Below are positions 46,519-58,364 of a stretch of DNA of 64,000 nucleotides, piece after piece. Both the position numbers and the translations under genes were made by a program. Origin of the DNA: Limnoperna fortunei (taxonomy: Eukaryota; Mollusca; Bivalvia; Mytilida; Modiolidae). Numbering within the stretch: position 1 is the first letter of the stretch; every line of letters begins with the position of its first letter. Below the pieces are notes generated by a model. It saw only the letters and a program-made list of their open reading frames with translations. It did no database searches and was not told the origin of the DNA. The DNA is taken from positions 60,131,522-60,195,521 of the forward strand of contig OX104117.1 of the NCBI GenBank assembly GCA_944474755.1, given 5' to 3'.

Positions 46519-47470
46519 ATATGTAAATTGCTGTGGTATAAAACTGTACCCAGAATTTTGTGACTTAATTAGTAACCATGATATTTGTTGTTTTGTGGAA
46601 AGCAAGACTGACGATATTGATGTTTTAAATTTACCTGGATATGTTTTTCATAAAGCGACTACATTGAGTTAATAAATACTAGTAGTAGGTTTGTACTGTG
46701 GTTTAAATGTAAATGTGATCTGTTTCACACTAAAGCTCACGTTATTTTTGGTATTGTATACATTCCACCGGAGAATACAAGGTACTCCTCAGAAAACGCA
46801 TTTCATGAAATTGAACAAGAATATCTTTCTCTATCACTTAACACCCAAAATGTTTGCCTAATAGGTGACTTTAATGCAAGGACTGCGTCTGAAAAGGACT
46901 TTGTAGACTTCGGTGAAAATCGACTGTCTAACGACCAAGGTTTGAATGACTATGTAGACAATTGTGTAAGCATTCATCACAACTTAAATATACCTGGCAA
47001 TAGAACAAATATGGATGTTGCAAAAAATAAGTATGGAAACTTTTTGTTACAGTTTTGCAAAGCTAACAGCTTATTTATTGTAAATAGTAGGGTTGGTAAT
47101 GACCAATTTGTAGGAAAATTTACTGCGTGGTAAACTATTGTATTGTAAAACCACAAGTTTTTAAATGTTTGAAAGATTTTGAAGTGTTAGATTTTAATAA
47201 ATAGTTCTCTGATGTATATTGCCCAATACATATAACATTTGAAACGTATCTCTGCAACCCAGAAGCTAAAATAGAACATGAAACGGCAAAAGGTGTAAAA
47301 AGGGTGGTCAAACCGTGGAACCCAGAAAAAAACTTAAGTTACCAAACCAATATTAACGAAGTAAAGTCATAAGAGCTTGAAGCTCAATTATTAGACTGTA
47401 GAACTCGCATTGGTGAGGTTAATGATGATACTGTAAACTTTTTAACAAATGAATTGTGTGGAATATTCCT
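46519..47470 (+). pseudogene. LINE ORF2 endonuclease domain, broken
   Basis: Pieces in shifting frames read LYVNCCGIKLYPEFCDLIS, then HDICCFVESKTDDIDVLNLP, VIFGIVYIPPENTRYSSENA, then NVCLIGDFNARTASEKDF and DFEVLDFNK. The IPPE and GDFNART motifs are typical of the exonuclease-endonuclease-phosphatase fold that nicks target DNA for target-primed reverse transcription. A linker follows (KPWNPEKNLSYQTNINEV..), as is usual upstream of the RT domain. Stops and frameshifts make it non-functional. Confidence 0.8.
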
Positions 47471-47519
47471 TGATTCTGGGTAAAAATCAAAAAAATGAAA
47501 AACATACTAGAAAAGTCAC

Positions 47520-48110
47520 TTTAAAGGGAAACTTCGCGAAAAAAATGAAAATTTGAAATGTTATTCTGCAAACAAAAGAAACACTTTTGCTGCTTGATGT
47601 TCTTTTTTATTTTCATTGGTTAAGTTTCTACATTGAATTTACCTTGTAAAAAATTCACTCATGGAGGTCACTATCTCGTCACTAGATGGCGATACTAGAG
47701 ATCCCTTGATATTCAAGTACTTTAAAGTCGCCGTATGATAATAACTCGAAACGGTCAATAACAGAAGGTTGTACTATACGACGAAGTTCTGGCAAGATTA
47801 CGTTTCGTATTCCTGCTCTAAGCAAAAAACCCTACATGTGTAACAAGTAGTTAACCAGTTTAAAGACTTCTACTTTAGACTATGTCCACAGCAGCAACAA
47901 CTTCGTATCCGACGATCATTTTGCAGAATTTTGCATGGAGGATAGTTAAATGGAAAGGTTACCTCATCTTTCATTTTTCCTGGAACATTAGTTTAAATTT
48001 TGTCTATAAATATTATTTAGATTGAAAATTATTCAAATTATTATTTTCAACTTGTTTCGTGTAATCAGATTATGCAACTTATAGGAACGAAACTTTTTTT
48101 ATACAAAATA
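47520..48110 (+). other. Non-LINE segment replacing the RT domain
   Basis: About 590 bp between the ORF2 linker and the C-terminal region. I see no reverse-transcriptase motif in any plus-strand frame. The left junction begins with a run like TTTAAAGGGAAACTTCGCG and the right side ends near TTAGTTTAAAT. The ends have only weak inverted similarity, so an inserted short element is possible but not proven. A deletion plus local divergence would look the same. Confidence 0.45.
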
Positions 48111-48121
48111 CTTGCGAAAAC

Positions 48122-48680
48122 GACTATTTAACACTGGATTAAAAATATTGAAAATATATTAAATGAATGTGGTTTTACATATATATGGGAAACCGAGAAC
48201 TTTGTAAATAGAAAACAACTAACTGCTATAGTCAGGCAGCGCTTGCATGACCAGGTTTTGCAACATTGGAACTCATTGTTACAAAACTCATCAAAATCAT
48301 TAAACTATAGAATATACAAAACTGATCTTAAATTCGAAGAATACTTAGACATATTACCCATGAAAGAAGCATTATTATTTTGTAGATTTAGAACTACAAA
48401 CCATCATTTACCCATAGAAACTGGTAGGTGAAATAACATTGGCAAAACCGAACGATTGTGTAACATCTGTAGTTCTAGTCAAATTTGTGATGAATATCAT
48501 TACATATTTGAATGTCCAAAAATAAATAACCAAAGAAATATCCTAATTCCAAAATATAATATTAAGCTTCATAACACTTTGATGTTCTCTTACCTCATGA
48601 ATAGCAAACGAAAACCAATTCTGATAAAACTGTGCAAATTTATAAAGTGTATTTTCGATATAGTTTGTACTCCTGGCTAA
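48122..48680 (+). pseudogene. LINE ORF2 C-terminal region
   Basis: It reads LNECGFTYIWETENFVNRKQ, then FRTTNHHLPIETGR, a stop where Trp is expected, then NNIGKTERLCNICSSSQICD and EYHYIFECPKINNQRNILIP, ending TPG and a stop. Family knowledge: the C-x2-C..DExHxxxxC knuckle after a LPIETGRW-like motif is common at the C terminus of CR1/L2-like ORF2 proteins. It is separated from the endonuclease part by sequence with no RT motifs. Confidence 0.8.
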
Positions 48681-48814
48681 GTGCCTTATACTTTATTCAC
48701 TTATTTACTATTTATTTATTTTTGTGTCTAAATTTTTTTATTACTAGATAAATAATGTATATATTGTATATAGTTGTAATGTCTCTGTACCAGTGTTATG
48801 CATTGGCTGTTTGA

Positions 48815-49045
48815 TGTTTGTTTGTAAAATGGTGTTTAACGCCAATTTCAGCAATTTTTCTGCTATATCATAGCGTCCAGTTTTTATTGGGGGAGGAAGC
48901 CGGAGTACCCGGAGAAAACCCCCGACCTGCGGTAGGAAAACTGGCAATCCTTGTCAATTAAGTTTGGAGTCAAGTACACCCTGGCTGCAGTGAGAATCGA
49001 ACACGCAATCTCAGTGTTGACAGACCACTCGGCCACCGAGGCCCC
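48815..49045 (-). mobile_element. SINE-T copy with target-site duplication, inside LINE trailer
   Basis: A nearly full-length minus-strand tRNA-headed SINE. Reading from the plus strand it begins with the GGTGTTTAACGCC tail, passes TTTTTCTGCTATATCATAGCG, GGAGTACCCGGAGAAAACCC and the box B complement (AATCGAACACG), and ends in the tRNA head ACTCGGCCACCGAGGCC. The 14-bp repeat CATTGGCTGTTTGA at 48801-48814 recurs at 49046-49059, showing target-primed insertion. The target is the 3' trailer of the decayed LINE, so this SINE is younger than the LINE copy. Confidence 0.9.
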
Positions 49046-49959
49046 CATTGGCTGTTTGAGAATAAAGATATATAGATATTCTTAAATACTTGCACCATTT
49101 TAGATCGACATTAAATTTTTTTTAACCAAAGTTTTATGCTAATTTTACTACAATGTAATACTTCTACAACATACTGTCTATTTAATATTCATCGATATGC
49201 ATAATTTGGAAATATGATATGCATGTAGATAATTACATCTGTGTACATGGTGTGGGAGGAAAGATGAGTATAAATAATCTTTTAATTATCTATAGGGATT
49301 TATTTTGCGAGGGTAATAAATCAAATATTCTTCAATTCTTAGTTGTGATATACAAATGTAAGTTTCGATGAAAAACAACCAATTTGTAACGTCTAGACGT
49401 ATTCTGGTAATCAATACAATGTTTTTAAAGGATTTCTAAGGTACACAAATTACAAATGTTTACTTTTCTTTTTTTTAAAATACATGTAATTACAAAAATA
49501 GATGGTGCGTTAGGGTCAATTGATATCATCGTAAATAATATAGTGACGGATACTGCGCTATAGACTTTTTGTCATAAAATTTCTTGTTGACCGATTTTAA
49601 GACATATTTCTTTACACTAAAATAGGACTATTCTGTCGCGTAGCTGCCTATATGGTTTTGAAAACAAAATGCAATCTATTCTTATGACAATAAACTGTCC
49701 ATTTTCAGAAATTAATAAAGCACCTTAGAATCTCCGTATTGAGCCATTGTTTTCATTAAGTTCTTGGAAGAAGTGGGGGGGGGGGGCTGTGCCACTAGAT
49801 ACCCATAGTTATTTAGCGAATCCACAATGTAATTAATCTAGCTACGCCTCTGCCATTGACACTGTGTCTTTACATATAAATATATTATAGATCTTTGGCA
49901 GTGTCTCTCGACGTGTAAACATATGACTGATATTTGGCATTTATTCTTGGTGTTTAAAC

Positions 49960-51440
49960 ATATTATTGATCTCCGGCAGTATGTCTTGACATTTACACGC
50001 ATCGCCGATCTTTGGCTGTATGGCATGACATTTACACCCATGGCCGATCTTTGGCTGTATGGCATGACATTTACACGCATTGCCGATCTTTGGCTGTATG
50101 GCATGACATTTACACCCATGGCCGATCTTTGGCTGTATGTCTTGACATTTACACGCATCGCCGATCTTTGGCTGTATGGCATGACATTTACACCCAGGGC
50201 CGATCTTTGGCTGTATGGCATGACATTTACACGCATTGCCGATCTTTGGCTGTATGGCATGACATTTACACGCATCGCCGATCTTTGGCTGTATGGCATG
50301 ACATTTACACACATGACTGATCTTTGGCTGTATGGCATGACATTTACACGCATCGCCGATCTTTGGCTGTATGGCATGACATTTACACGCATGGCCGATC
50401 TTTGGCTGTATGGCATGACATTTACACGCATTGCCGATCTTTGGCTGTATGGCATGACATTTACACACATGACTGATCTTTGGCTGTATGGCATGACATT
50501 TACACGCATTGCCGATCTTTGGCTGTATGGCATGACATTTACACGCATTGCCGATCTTTGGCTGTATGGCATGACATTTACACACATTGCCGATCTTTGG
50601 CTGTATGGCATGACATTTACACGCATGGCCGATCTTTGGCTGTATGGCATGACATTTACACGCATTGCCGATCTTTGGCTGTATGGCATGACATTTACAC
50701 GCATTGCCGATCTTTGGCTGTATGGCATGACATTTACACGCATGGCCGATCTTTGGCTGTATGGCATGACATTTACACGCATTGCCGATCTTTGGCTGTA
50801 TGGCATGACATTTACACACATGACTGATCTTTGGCTGTATGGCATGACATTTACACGCATTGCCGATCTTTGGCTGTATGGCATGACATTTACACGCATC
50901 GCCGATCTTTGGCTGTATGGCATGACATTTACACACATGACTGATCTTTGGCTGTATGGCATGACATTTACACGCATTGCCGATCTTTGGTTGTATGGCA
51001 TGACATTTACACACATGACTGATCTTTGGCAGTATGGCATGACATTTACACGCATTGCCGATCTTTGGCTGTATGGCATGACATTTACACGCATCGCCGA
51101 TCTTTGGCTGTATGGCATGACATTTACACACATGACTGATCTTTGGCTGTATGGCATGACATTTACACGCATTGCCGATCTTTGGTTGTATGGCATGACA
51201 TTTACACACATGACTGATCTTTGGCAGTATGGCATGACATTTACACGCATTGCCGATCTTTGGCTGTATGGCATGACATTTACACGCATCGCCGATCTTT
51301 GGCTGTATGGCATGACATTTACACACATGACTGATCTTTGGCTGTATGGCATGACATTTACACGCATTGCCGATCTTTGGTTGTATGGCATGACATTTAC
51401 ACACATGACTGATCTTTGGCAGTATGTCTTGGCATTAAAA
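49960..51440 (+). repeat. 39-bp satellite, about 38 units, with 195-bp higher-order repeat
   Basis: The unit is GCCGATCTTTGGCTGTATGG plus CATGACATTTACACGCATT. Units differ at a few positions (GCC or ACT; CGC or CAC; ATT, ATC or ATG). From about 50938 a five-unit block repeats with a 195-bp period, marked by TTGTATGGCA at 50991, 51186 and 51381. Because 39 is a multiple of 3, long open frames of about 490-535 codons appear on both strands. Most unit differences change amino acids, so I see no sign of coding constraint. Confidence 0.92.
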
Positions 51441-51960
51441 CCCATGACTGATCATTGGTCATTTAAGCATATAACTGATCTTTGGCATTATGTTTTGACA
51501 TTTAAACTTGTGGCCGTATGACTTCACATAGCATATGACTGATCTTTGGCAGTATGTCTTCACATTACATATATTACTGATCTGTGGACATCTGTTGGGA
51601 CATTAAACATATGGTTGATCTTTGGACATATGTCGGAACATTAAACATATGGCTGATCAGTGGACATATGTCGGGATACTAACCCTTTGACTGATTTGTG
51701 GACATATGCCGTGGTATTAAACATATGACTGATCTGTGGACATAGGTCGTGACATCAAACATTTGACTGGTCCCTGGACATAGGTCGTGACATCAAACAT
51801 TTGACTGGTCTCTGGACATAGGTCGTGACATCAAACATTTGACTGGTCTCTGGACATAGGTCGTGACATCAAACATTTGACTGGTCCCTGGACATAGTTC
51901 GTGACATCAAACATTTGACTGATCTGTGGACATATGTCGCGACATTTAATAATATTTAAA
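51440..51960 (+). repeat. Diverged 38-39-bp array continuing the satellite
   Basis: Related units such as GACTGGTCTCTGGACATAGG plus TCGTGACATCAAACATTT at a 38-bp period (best between 51770 and 51920). The older flank of the 39-bp array: homogenised in the centre, degenerate at the edge. Confidence 0.82.
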
Positions 51961-52017
51961 ACAGCCTATAATGCATTGAATTTGGCTTATATGTTTGTTT
52001 CTTCAACATGCTAATGG

Positions 52018-52321
52018 GGCTTCGGTTGCCGAGCGATTAGGTAGTTAGTCAACTACTATTGATCATTAGGTCTATTTATAAACTGAGGTTGCGGGTTCGA
52101 GTTTCACTGCGGGCAGGATGTACTCGACTCTAATCTTAACTGACAAGTATTGCCAGTTTTTTCCCTACCCAAGGTCAAGGGTTTTCTCCGGATACTCTAG
52201 CTTCCTCCCCAAATAGAAACTGAACACAATGATAAATCTGGAAAGTTTATAAAGTGGCATGAATCACAAATAAAACAAACAAACAAACAAACAAACAAAC
52301 AAACAAACAAACAAACAAACT
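52018..52321 (+). mobile_element. SINE-T copy with target-site duplication and AAAC tail
   Basis: A full-length plus-strand SINE: tRNA-like head (GCTTCGGTTGCCGAGCGATT), box B-like GGTTGCGGGTTCGAGTTTC, body, 3' tail, then an (AAAC)n run at about 52270-52320. The 12-bp repeat ACATGCTAATGG is at 52006-52017 and again at 52322-52333. The head differs from other copies (GCCGAGCGATTAGG instead of GCCGAGTGGTTAAGG). Confidence 0.9.
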
Positions 52322-52679
52322 ACATGCTAATGGAGGAAATAGAGTTGACTTCAGCCTTTTTAAGAATTATGTCTTATAAGTACATTGTATAACTGATTTT
52401 TTTTATCCATAACTGTTAATAGTAGTCCTGAGGTCTACACCAAAGACCATTACGACCCATGATACAATATCAAGGGTCAAGGTCATGTTCTAGATTTTGA
52501 TATTTGCTTGCTATTGTTACTTCATTCAAGCCACTAACAAGTAAAAGAAAATAAAGCAAAGTTTGGCCCTGCAAAGAAGCCACAATGTCGTATTTAAAAG
52601 GCATCTAATTGTATATTCGCTTTATATATATTTAAATCATACACAATTACTAATAAAGGTATGTGCTCTTCATTAAACG

Positions 52680-53560
52680 TCCTAATGAACTTTGACCTGG
52701 AAAATAGACACAACGTCAATGTCACGTCCTTACTTGTGACCTTTTGTTATTAAAAAAAGATAATGAAAAGCTTTTTCTTTGTAAAATGTTTCATAAATAG
52801 TTACGAGTATATTTAGATTTGTCGCGACATTTTAAAGCGATACTTATTATCAGCTAACTCACTTTTCTTCAAATTATAAAATTACAAAACATGACAAAAA
52901 TATTTATCACAGTCACAACATTGTGTACTTGTAATGCCCTCCTCGCGTCACATCCTAATCTTTAACCTATTTTATTTATCAAGGTGTCAGTTAATATTTT
53001 ATTCGTTAAATTTTTCATTAATAATTACATTTAGACATATCGCACCAACCGTCTAACCAAGGGCATTAGGTTGTCGGTGTATGACGTTAAAAACTACCCG
53101 AAGTCAAGTTTTAACTACATTTAAAGGTAAGTACCTCTTTTATAATGCTTATCTCTAGTGCAAATAAAAGAGAAAATTCAAAAATAATTATTGCCAAGTA
53201 TCAAATTGAATGTGTCAAATTGTAAAGCTTATATTGTTTAAAATTCTTTGAAATAAAAAAACAATATAAGCATCCTAATTTTTGTACCTTGTTATTAAAG
53301 ACTGAATTGTTTTTCTTTGCAAATATTTTATAATTAATTACGAAAAAATTTAGAAAAGTTTTCGTTACGGTTGATAAAAATTACCTCCCTTAGAATGCTT
53401 ATCGCTAGCAAATAATACAGAAATAAAAGCTTGTAAAATTTATATTTTGCGTACCTTAAGGTCATAAAACATGTTGCGTCCCATTTTTGTACCTTTGTCA
53501 TCGATCAAGATATCAAAATGATTTTTATTTGTTAAAAGTATTAACTTATAATGACGAATT
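52680..53560 (+). repeat. Weak repeats of about 260 bp
   Basis: The phrases GCTTATCTCTAGTGCAAATAA and GCTTATCGCTAGCAAATAAT, and CATCCTAATTTTTGTACC and CCCATTTTTGTACC, recur in similar order. Highly decayed; no gene seen. Confidence 0.35.
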
Positions 53561-54254
53561 CATCTAGCTATGGTGGAGAAAATGGTCGAACGTTGCTTTT
53601 AAAAAAAAAATTATTTTAAATTTCATCAAACACAACAAAACTAACTAAACTAATGAAAATAATTAAGTCCGAGAGTAAAAAAATTGACAGCACTTGCACC
53701 AAAGCATTACGAATAAATGTTTACATGTTTACAAACCTCATCGAAATGGAACCGTATATTAATCGAATAGCTAACGTTGATCAAATTCGTCTTCATGCCA
53801 TCCAATACGCAGAATGATTACTTAGAAGAGCTATTAACTTCTCATAGTTTTCCCAATTGTAATAAATCTCACAGAAATAGTTTTGAGATACCAAAATTAA
53901 TTTGATATCTCTTGGTAATATAAATCCAAATCGACAAAGATGTTTATGAAACCTGCGCGCTCCTAAATCAAGTTTAATAAATCAAATATGTTCATTAGCT
54001 GTCAGAAGAAATTAACAAGAATTGTTTATGAATGTACAACTCCAAATGTACTTCAAAAGTACAAATATTTCCAGAACACTACAAACATATAAAAAGAATA
54101 ATTTAACACCGATTCCAAATTTTTAACCGTTTGATAAGAAGTGTCGATCGAAATGTCAGAATGCCGAACTCCATTGCATTGCTTGGACGCGAGTGGTTTA
54201 CAATTGTTTGTTTTTTTTTGTTTGCTTAAGATTTTTTGTCACATTCATCTTTGC

Positions 54255-54345
54255 GGCTCCGTCCATAAAAAGGAGCTACATTATTGTATAGCTAGTTGAA
54301 GTCGAGCACACCTGACTGCAGTAAGTCTCAAACTGAGGCTTAAAT
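54255..54345 (-). mobile_element. Possible SINE-T remnant
   Basis: A weak minus-strand match: GCGGCTCCGTCCATAAAAAGG, GAAGTCGAGCACACCTGACTG and AGTAAGTCTCAAACTGAGG, in the right order for the body and box B complement. Heavily decayed. Confidence 0.4.
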
Positions 54346-54399
54346 TACCCAACCTTTGTGTTAACGGGCACGCAAAAATAGTAGATAAAATTACAGGCC

Positions 54400-55380
54400 T
54401 ACCAGTCTTCCGTTGTATCCTCTCATGTCTTAGTCTTTTGGTCCATATTTCTATATTTGTAGTGTTTCCTGTCTTAAGATGAAAATTTAAATTGTTAAAA
54501 TAAAAACAGTCAAAAGTGTTGTTACAATTACAATTACACTTGGAAATGAGGAAACTTTTCACATTTCTACTTTTTTCATAGTTATGGGTGATGTTGTATT
54601 ATTTGTATAATGTACAGGTTTAATGTTAAAAATAAGATATCATATTTATCAGTGAAACAACTGGATTAGAAGCTTGAGTGACTCTCAAGTAATGTTTGTA
54701 GTACCTAATTTTGTGTGGAAAGATAATTTTCATTTCCACATAATGCTAAAATCTAAGGTACAAAAATATATATTATATGTTTTATCTCTCTGTTTTTATT
54801 GTGTGTACTCTCTTGTCTTACTGTCTTTTGGTATATAATCTGTTGTTTTGTGTGGTACACTGTTGTAATTAAGTCTTTATTGGTGGTTGTTTAATTTGCT
54901 CTGTTTTCGTATCTTTCTTACCTTATTTTGTCTGTCTTGTTTGGCTGTGCACTTTCTTGTCTAAGTCAGCATTTTGGTCCGCAGTTAGACTGTTTTGTGG
55001 TGTGTTCTTTTTTGTCTTAGTGAGTCTTACGGATCGTGTTGAGTTTTTGTGGTGTGTTACTTCGTGTCTTAGTCATTCTTTCAGTTGATCTGTATATGTG
55101 GTTTATTTTTTGTTTTATTCAGTTTTTTAGTTCATGATGCTTTTGTGCTGTTCGTTCTTGTCTTAGTTAGTATTTTGATATGGTCTGCTGTTGCTGTGTA
55201 TCCTGACCAAGTAAGTTTTTCAGTCCATTTATTTGAAGTGTGTCCTTCATTGTCTTAGGTAACATTTTGGGTCCATGTTTGATCTGTTCTGTTTTGGTAG
55301 TGTGTCCTCTTTGTTTAAGAGTCATTTGGTCCATGTTTTGTTGTATGTCCTTTCTTGACATACTAAAATTTTTAAACTAG
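54400..55380 (+). repeat. Degenerate GT-rich tandem repeat
   Basis: Repeated phrases such as TTGTCTTAGTCAGTATTTTGG, GGTCCATGTTTGATCTG and TTTGTGGTGTGTCCTTTCTT recur about every 50-60 bp. Strong strand asymmetry (G and T on the plus strand). No coding frame. Confidence 0.65.
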
Positions 55381-56179
55381 AGTGTTACGTGCAATACGAG
55401 CCGTAATACCGCTAGCTGCCAATAACGCTATACGTCAATAAGTCAGCCCACGATAATATTCATTTAGGCGAGTTAGAGTTATGCATGAAAAGTAATAAAA
55501 TTTTAACTTGAGTTATCTCGCTTGGTACAAACTCGATAATTCACCAAGATTTTTCGGTGACTTTAGTCAAATTTTAAGAATAGTAGTAATAGAATTTTTA
55601 TGTCATTTCCATCACTCGTGGAAGATCATTCGGTCCTTCCCCAAAAAGTATGTAAGAACCTGTTAGTTTTGTCTTGTCTGTTTTTGGCAACTTTTTTTAA
55701 CTATTTCAGAAAACTGTAGAAATTATTATGTATACGGTTGATCTTGATGACATTTCAATGTAGTTATATATGATCTGAAAGATTTAAATATAAACATTAA
55801 AGAATATCAGCATTGTTAAATGGATCGTATCCGGTTCGTAACTTTGTCGTTTGTAATTGTTGGAATGCCATTCGTATAAAAAAATTGAAAAAAGTCGGAT
55901 CCGTCTATAAAGTATATTCAAAATCGTGTCAGCAAGATATAGGACATCCATTCAGTTGTAAGGAACCTGCAAATGATTTTATAAAGTTTTGTGTTCTTTT
56001 CTAAATCACTAAACGTAAGGGCCTGAACAATAACGCCGATGCCTAATAACCTTTCAAAGAAAATACGTAACCTCATCCGGGCCTCTCTTTCATATTTTTT
56101 TAATTGCCGTTTAGGAGATCATAGCTACTGCCAACTGATCATAATGCAACTATTTATTATGTAACTTTAACATTCACGA

Positions 56180-56287
56180 AATGTCAAACATTAGGAATCG
56201 ATAGTTATTCTGCTGGCAGTAAAACAATCGTTTAATGTCGAACATTAGGAATCGATAGTTATTCTGCTGGCAGTAAAACCATTTTTG
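56180..56287 (+). repeat. 54-bp tandem duplication
   Basis: Two copies of AATGTCAAACATTAGGAATC plus GATAGTTATTCTGCTGGCAG, offset by 54 bp, with one visible mismatch. Recent duplication. Confidence 0.85.
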
Positions 56288-56763
56288 AAGGTTTACACCG
56301 CAAATATCGTGTATCTGAATTATAATATTTATCTCACTATCTACAGAAAAAAACGCATTACTGGAGAAATAAGCACCTTTAGTATGGGAATGCCCCACCC
56401 ATTTAATGTAATTGACTCATCATTATAGCTTAAATTAAGCATATTGGAAGCCAAATAGTTAAGATGTTAAAAAGTTTTAACATTTAACTAAAATTCAAAA
56501 AGTTAAAGCACGACTAAAGAGTCGTGTTTTTCCAGGGTGATCAAAATCGGACCATGTACCTTATCGATTTAATCTACTTATCAATAAAGAACTGGTGTAT
56601 TTTGTGATATCAATTCTCCTTAATTTTGAACTCAATGTTTATCACTAGCGTTTATAGTCAACTTTACCGTGTCCATACGACGGGTTTTTGCTTGACAAAA
56701 TTTGAAAACTGCTACCGCGTTTGGTCGAGTTTATGGTCCTTTTGTATATCTAATATTACAGTA

Positions 56764-57131
56764 TTTGAAGGTAACAATTATTTTCCACAGTTAATCGGCT
56801 TTTTGAAATGCGGCCTTTTTTTCATTTTGCTAGATCGATTTTCCATAGGAAGTCAGCCATTTTTGTATCTTAAGGGGTCTAATGTTGTTTACAACGTTCG
56901 TCTGTTTTCGTAACGTACAATGGTATTCGGACAAACCGCGAGACTTTTCCCGCCTCAACTGCAGACGACAACACCCGAAGGATTTCGAATAGACAACAAT
57001 GGAATTTTCCTAACGTACAGTTCCGTTCAAAACAAGGTCAAAATTTAGTATGGAAAATCGATCTGGCGAAATGAAAAAAAGGCCGCATTTCAAAAAGCCG
57101 ATTTACTGTGGAAAATAATTGTTACCTTCAA
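56764..57131. mobile_element. MITE with about 83-bp terminal inverted repeats
   Basis: The left repeat (56764-56847) starts TTGAAGGTAACAATTATTTT and ends in the TCGATTTTCCATA region; the right repeat (57049-57131) is its complement with a few mismatches. The interior of about 200 bp holds no recognised protein but has two TAACGTACA repeats. No target duplication was confirmed. Confidence 0.78.
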
Positions 57132-57335
57132 TGTGGAATCAAGAAAAACAAGACATGCTCGAGAATATTTTGACAAAACATAAAAAATATATTTCGTCGT
57201 ACACTATTTTTGACATAATACTAATCGCTAATTTTTGTTTAAAAAAATAAGTATAAATTATTGTTTTTTCGATATTTAGACTGATTTCAGGAAGAGAATT
57301 TAATATCTGCTTGAATATCCCAGTATTGTAATATA

Positions 57336-57452
57336 GTATCATAAAATGGGTTTTTGTTATAAAGACTGAGGCGTTTTAGGTCAGATCGGCTGTATCGAAC
57401 CAATACGAAGACGTTATACAGGCTTTATATGAATATATCCATTTTATGATAC
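57336..57452. repeat. Perfect 14-bp inverted repeat, 118 bp span
   Basis: GTATCATAAAATGG at 57336-57349 and CCATTTTATGATAC at 57439-57452. Could be ends of a small MITE or chance in AT-rich DNA. Confidence 0.45.
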
Positions 57453-57515
57453 CTTTATAAATAAATGACACACAATGAATGAACTGTTTTTGCTGGTCTG
57501 GACTATTTTTGTCAG

Positions 57516-57762
57516 GGGAATCGGTGGCCGAGTGGTTAAGGTAGTTCGTCTACTATTGATCACGTGGTAGGTTAACACCGAAGTTGCGGGTTCGAGCTTC
57601 ACCACGGACAGTGTGGACTCGACTACAATCTTAATTGACAAGGATTGCCAGTTTTCCTACCGAAGGTCGGGGCTTTTCTCCGGGTAATCTGGCTTCCCCA
57701 ATAAAAACTGGACGCCATGATATAACTGAACAACTGCTGAAAGTAGCGTTAAACATCATACA
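57516..57762 (+). mobile_element. SINE-T, best preserved tRNA head
   Basis: A plus-strand copy with the clearest tRNA-derived head: box A-like GGCCGAGTGGTTAAGG and box B-like GTTGCGGGTTCGAGC. Next comes the conserved body (GCCAGTTTTCCTACCGAAGG, TTCTCCGGGTAAT, ACTGGACGCCATGATATAAC) and the tail AGTAGCGTTAAACATC. These are RNA polymerase III internal promoter elements by family knowledge. No clear target duplication was found. Confidence 0.85.
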
Positions 57763-58364
57763 CAACAATTGTGTCAAAATAATTAAGTGTATTTTTGTAA
57801 ATTGTAATTTTGTCAGAAAATCCACAATTTAATATTAAACTCTTTATTAACAACCAACACTGCTGTTTTCAAAACAATCAAGCGTCATCAACTTGAAAAA
57901 GATCTGCGTTGTTTAGTAAGGTCTTCCATCTTTGTTAAAGGGCGTGGCGCTCAAATACAATTTTGAAAGGCGACCTTCCAGGAATCATCCATACACAATT
58001 TTTGTGTCAAACGCATATTCGGTAAAAATATAAATTTATCATAATATCTTAAATACATATTTAGCTACACCTTTTCATTCGACATTTATTTTCAGCTGCT
58101 TGGGAAAAGTGGAATATAGGTATTGAAAATTTCTATTTTTTCATAGCATCTCGTACAGTACTTAGTAATCGCGGATCGAATCTTTGTTAAAGACTTCGCG
58201 AATCATACATACCAAATTGGATAGTGTATTCCCAATAAGATGCTACAAAATGCAAAATTATCCATCAGATAACTCTTTCAATATTAACGAGATACCATAA
58301 TAAAGCTTTAAATTTGCTTATAATAAGTTGCGTAAATTATATAAGTCCCGTCGCGACCTTTCTT

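Larger units (their letters stand above)
45180..49078 (+). mobile_element. Decayed CR1/L2-like LINE, RT core missing
   Basis: A plus-strand non-LTR retrotransposon relic. In order: a coiled-coil-like and RRM-like ORF1 (about 45247-46138), an apurinic-type endonuclease part of ORF2 (about 46519-47470), a 0.6-kb stretch without LINE similarity (47520-48110), the ORF2 C-terminal region with a Cys-rich knuckle (about 48122-48680), and an AT-rich trailer ending in AATAAAGATATATAGATA near 49075. Frameshifts and stops interrupt all parts. The region that should hold the palm motif of reverse transcriptase is absent. A SINE-T sits in the trailer with a 14-bp target duplication. The 5' boundary is approximate. 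Confidence 0.85.

Noticed and set aside
49838..51521. Open frames of 532, 535 and 487 codons over the 39-bp array on both strands
   Set aside because: The unit length is a multiple of 3 and free of stops in several frames, so long frames are automatic. Unit differences mostly change residues, and no domain is present.
57516..57600. tRNA gene
   Set aside because: The box A and box B words belong to the SINE-T head, which is followed by the SINE body; no complete cloverleaf of a functional tRNA is evident.
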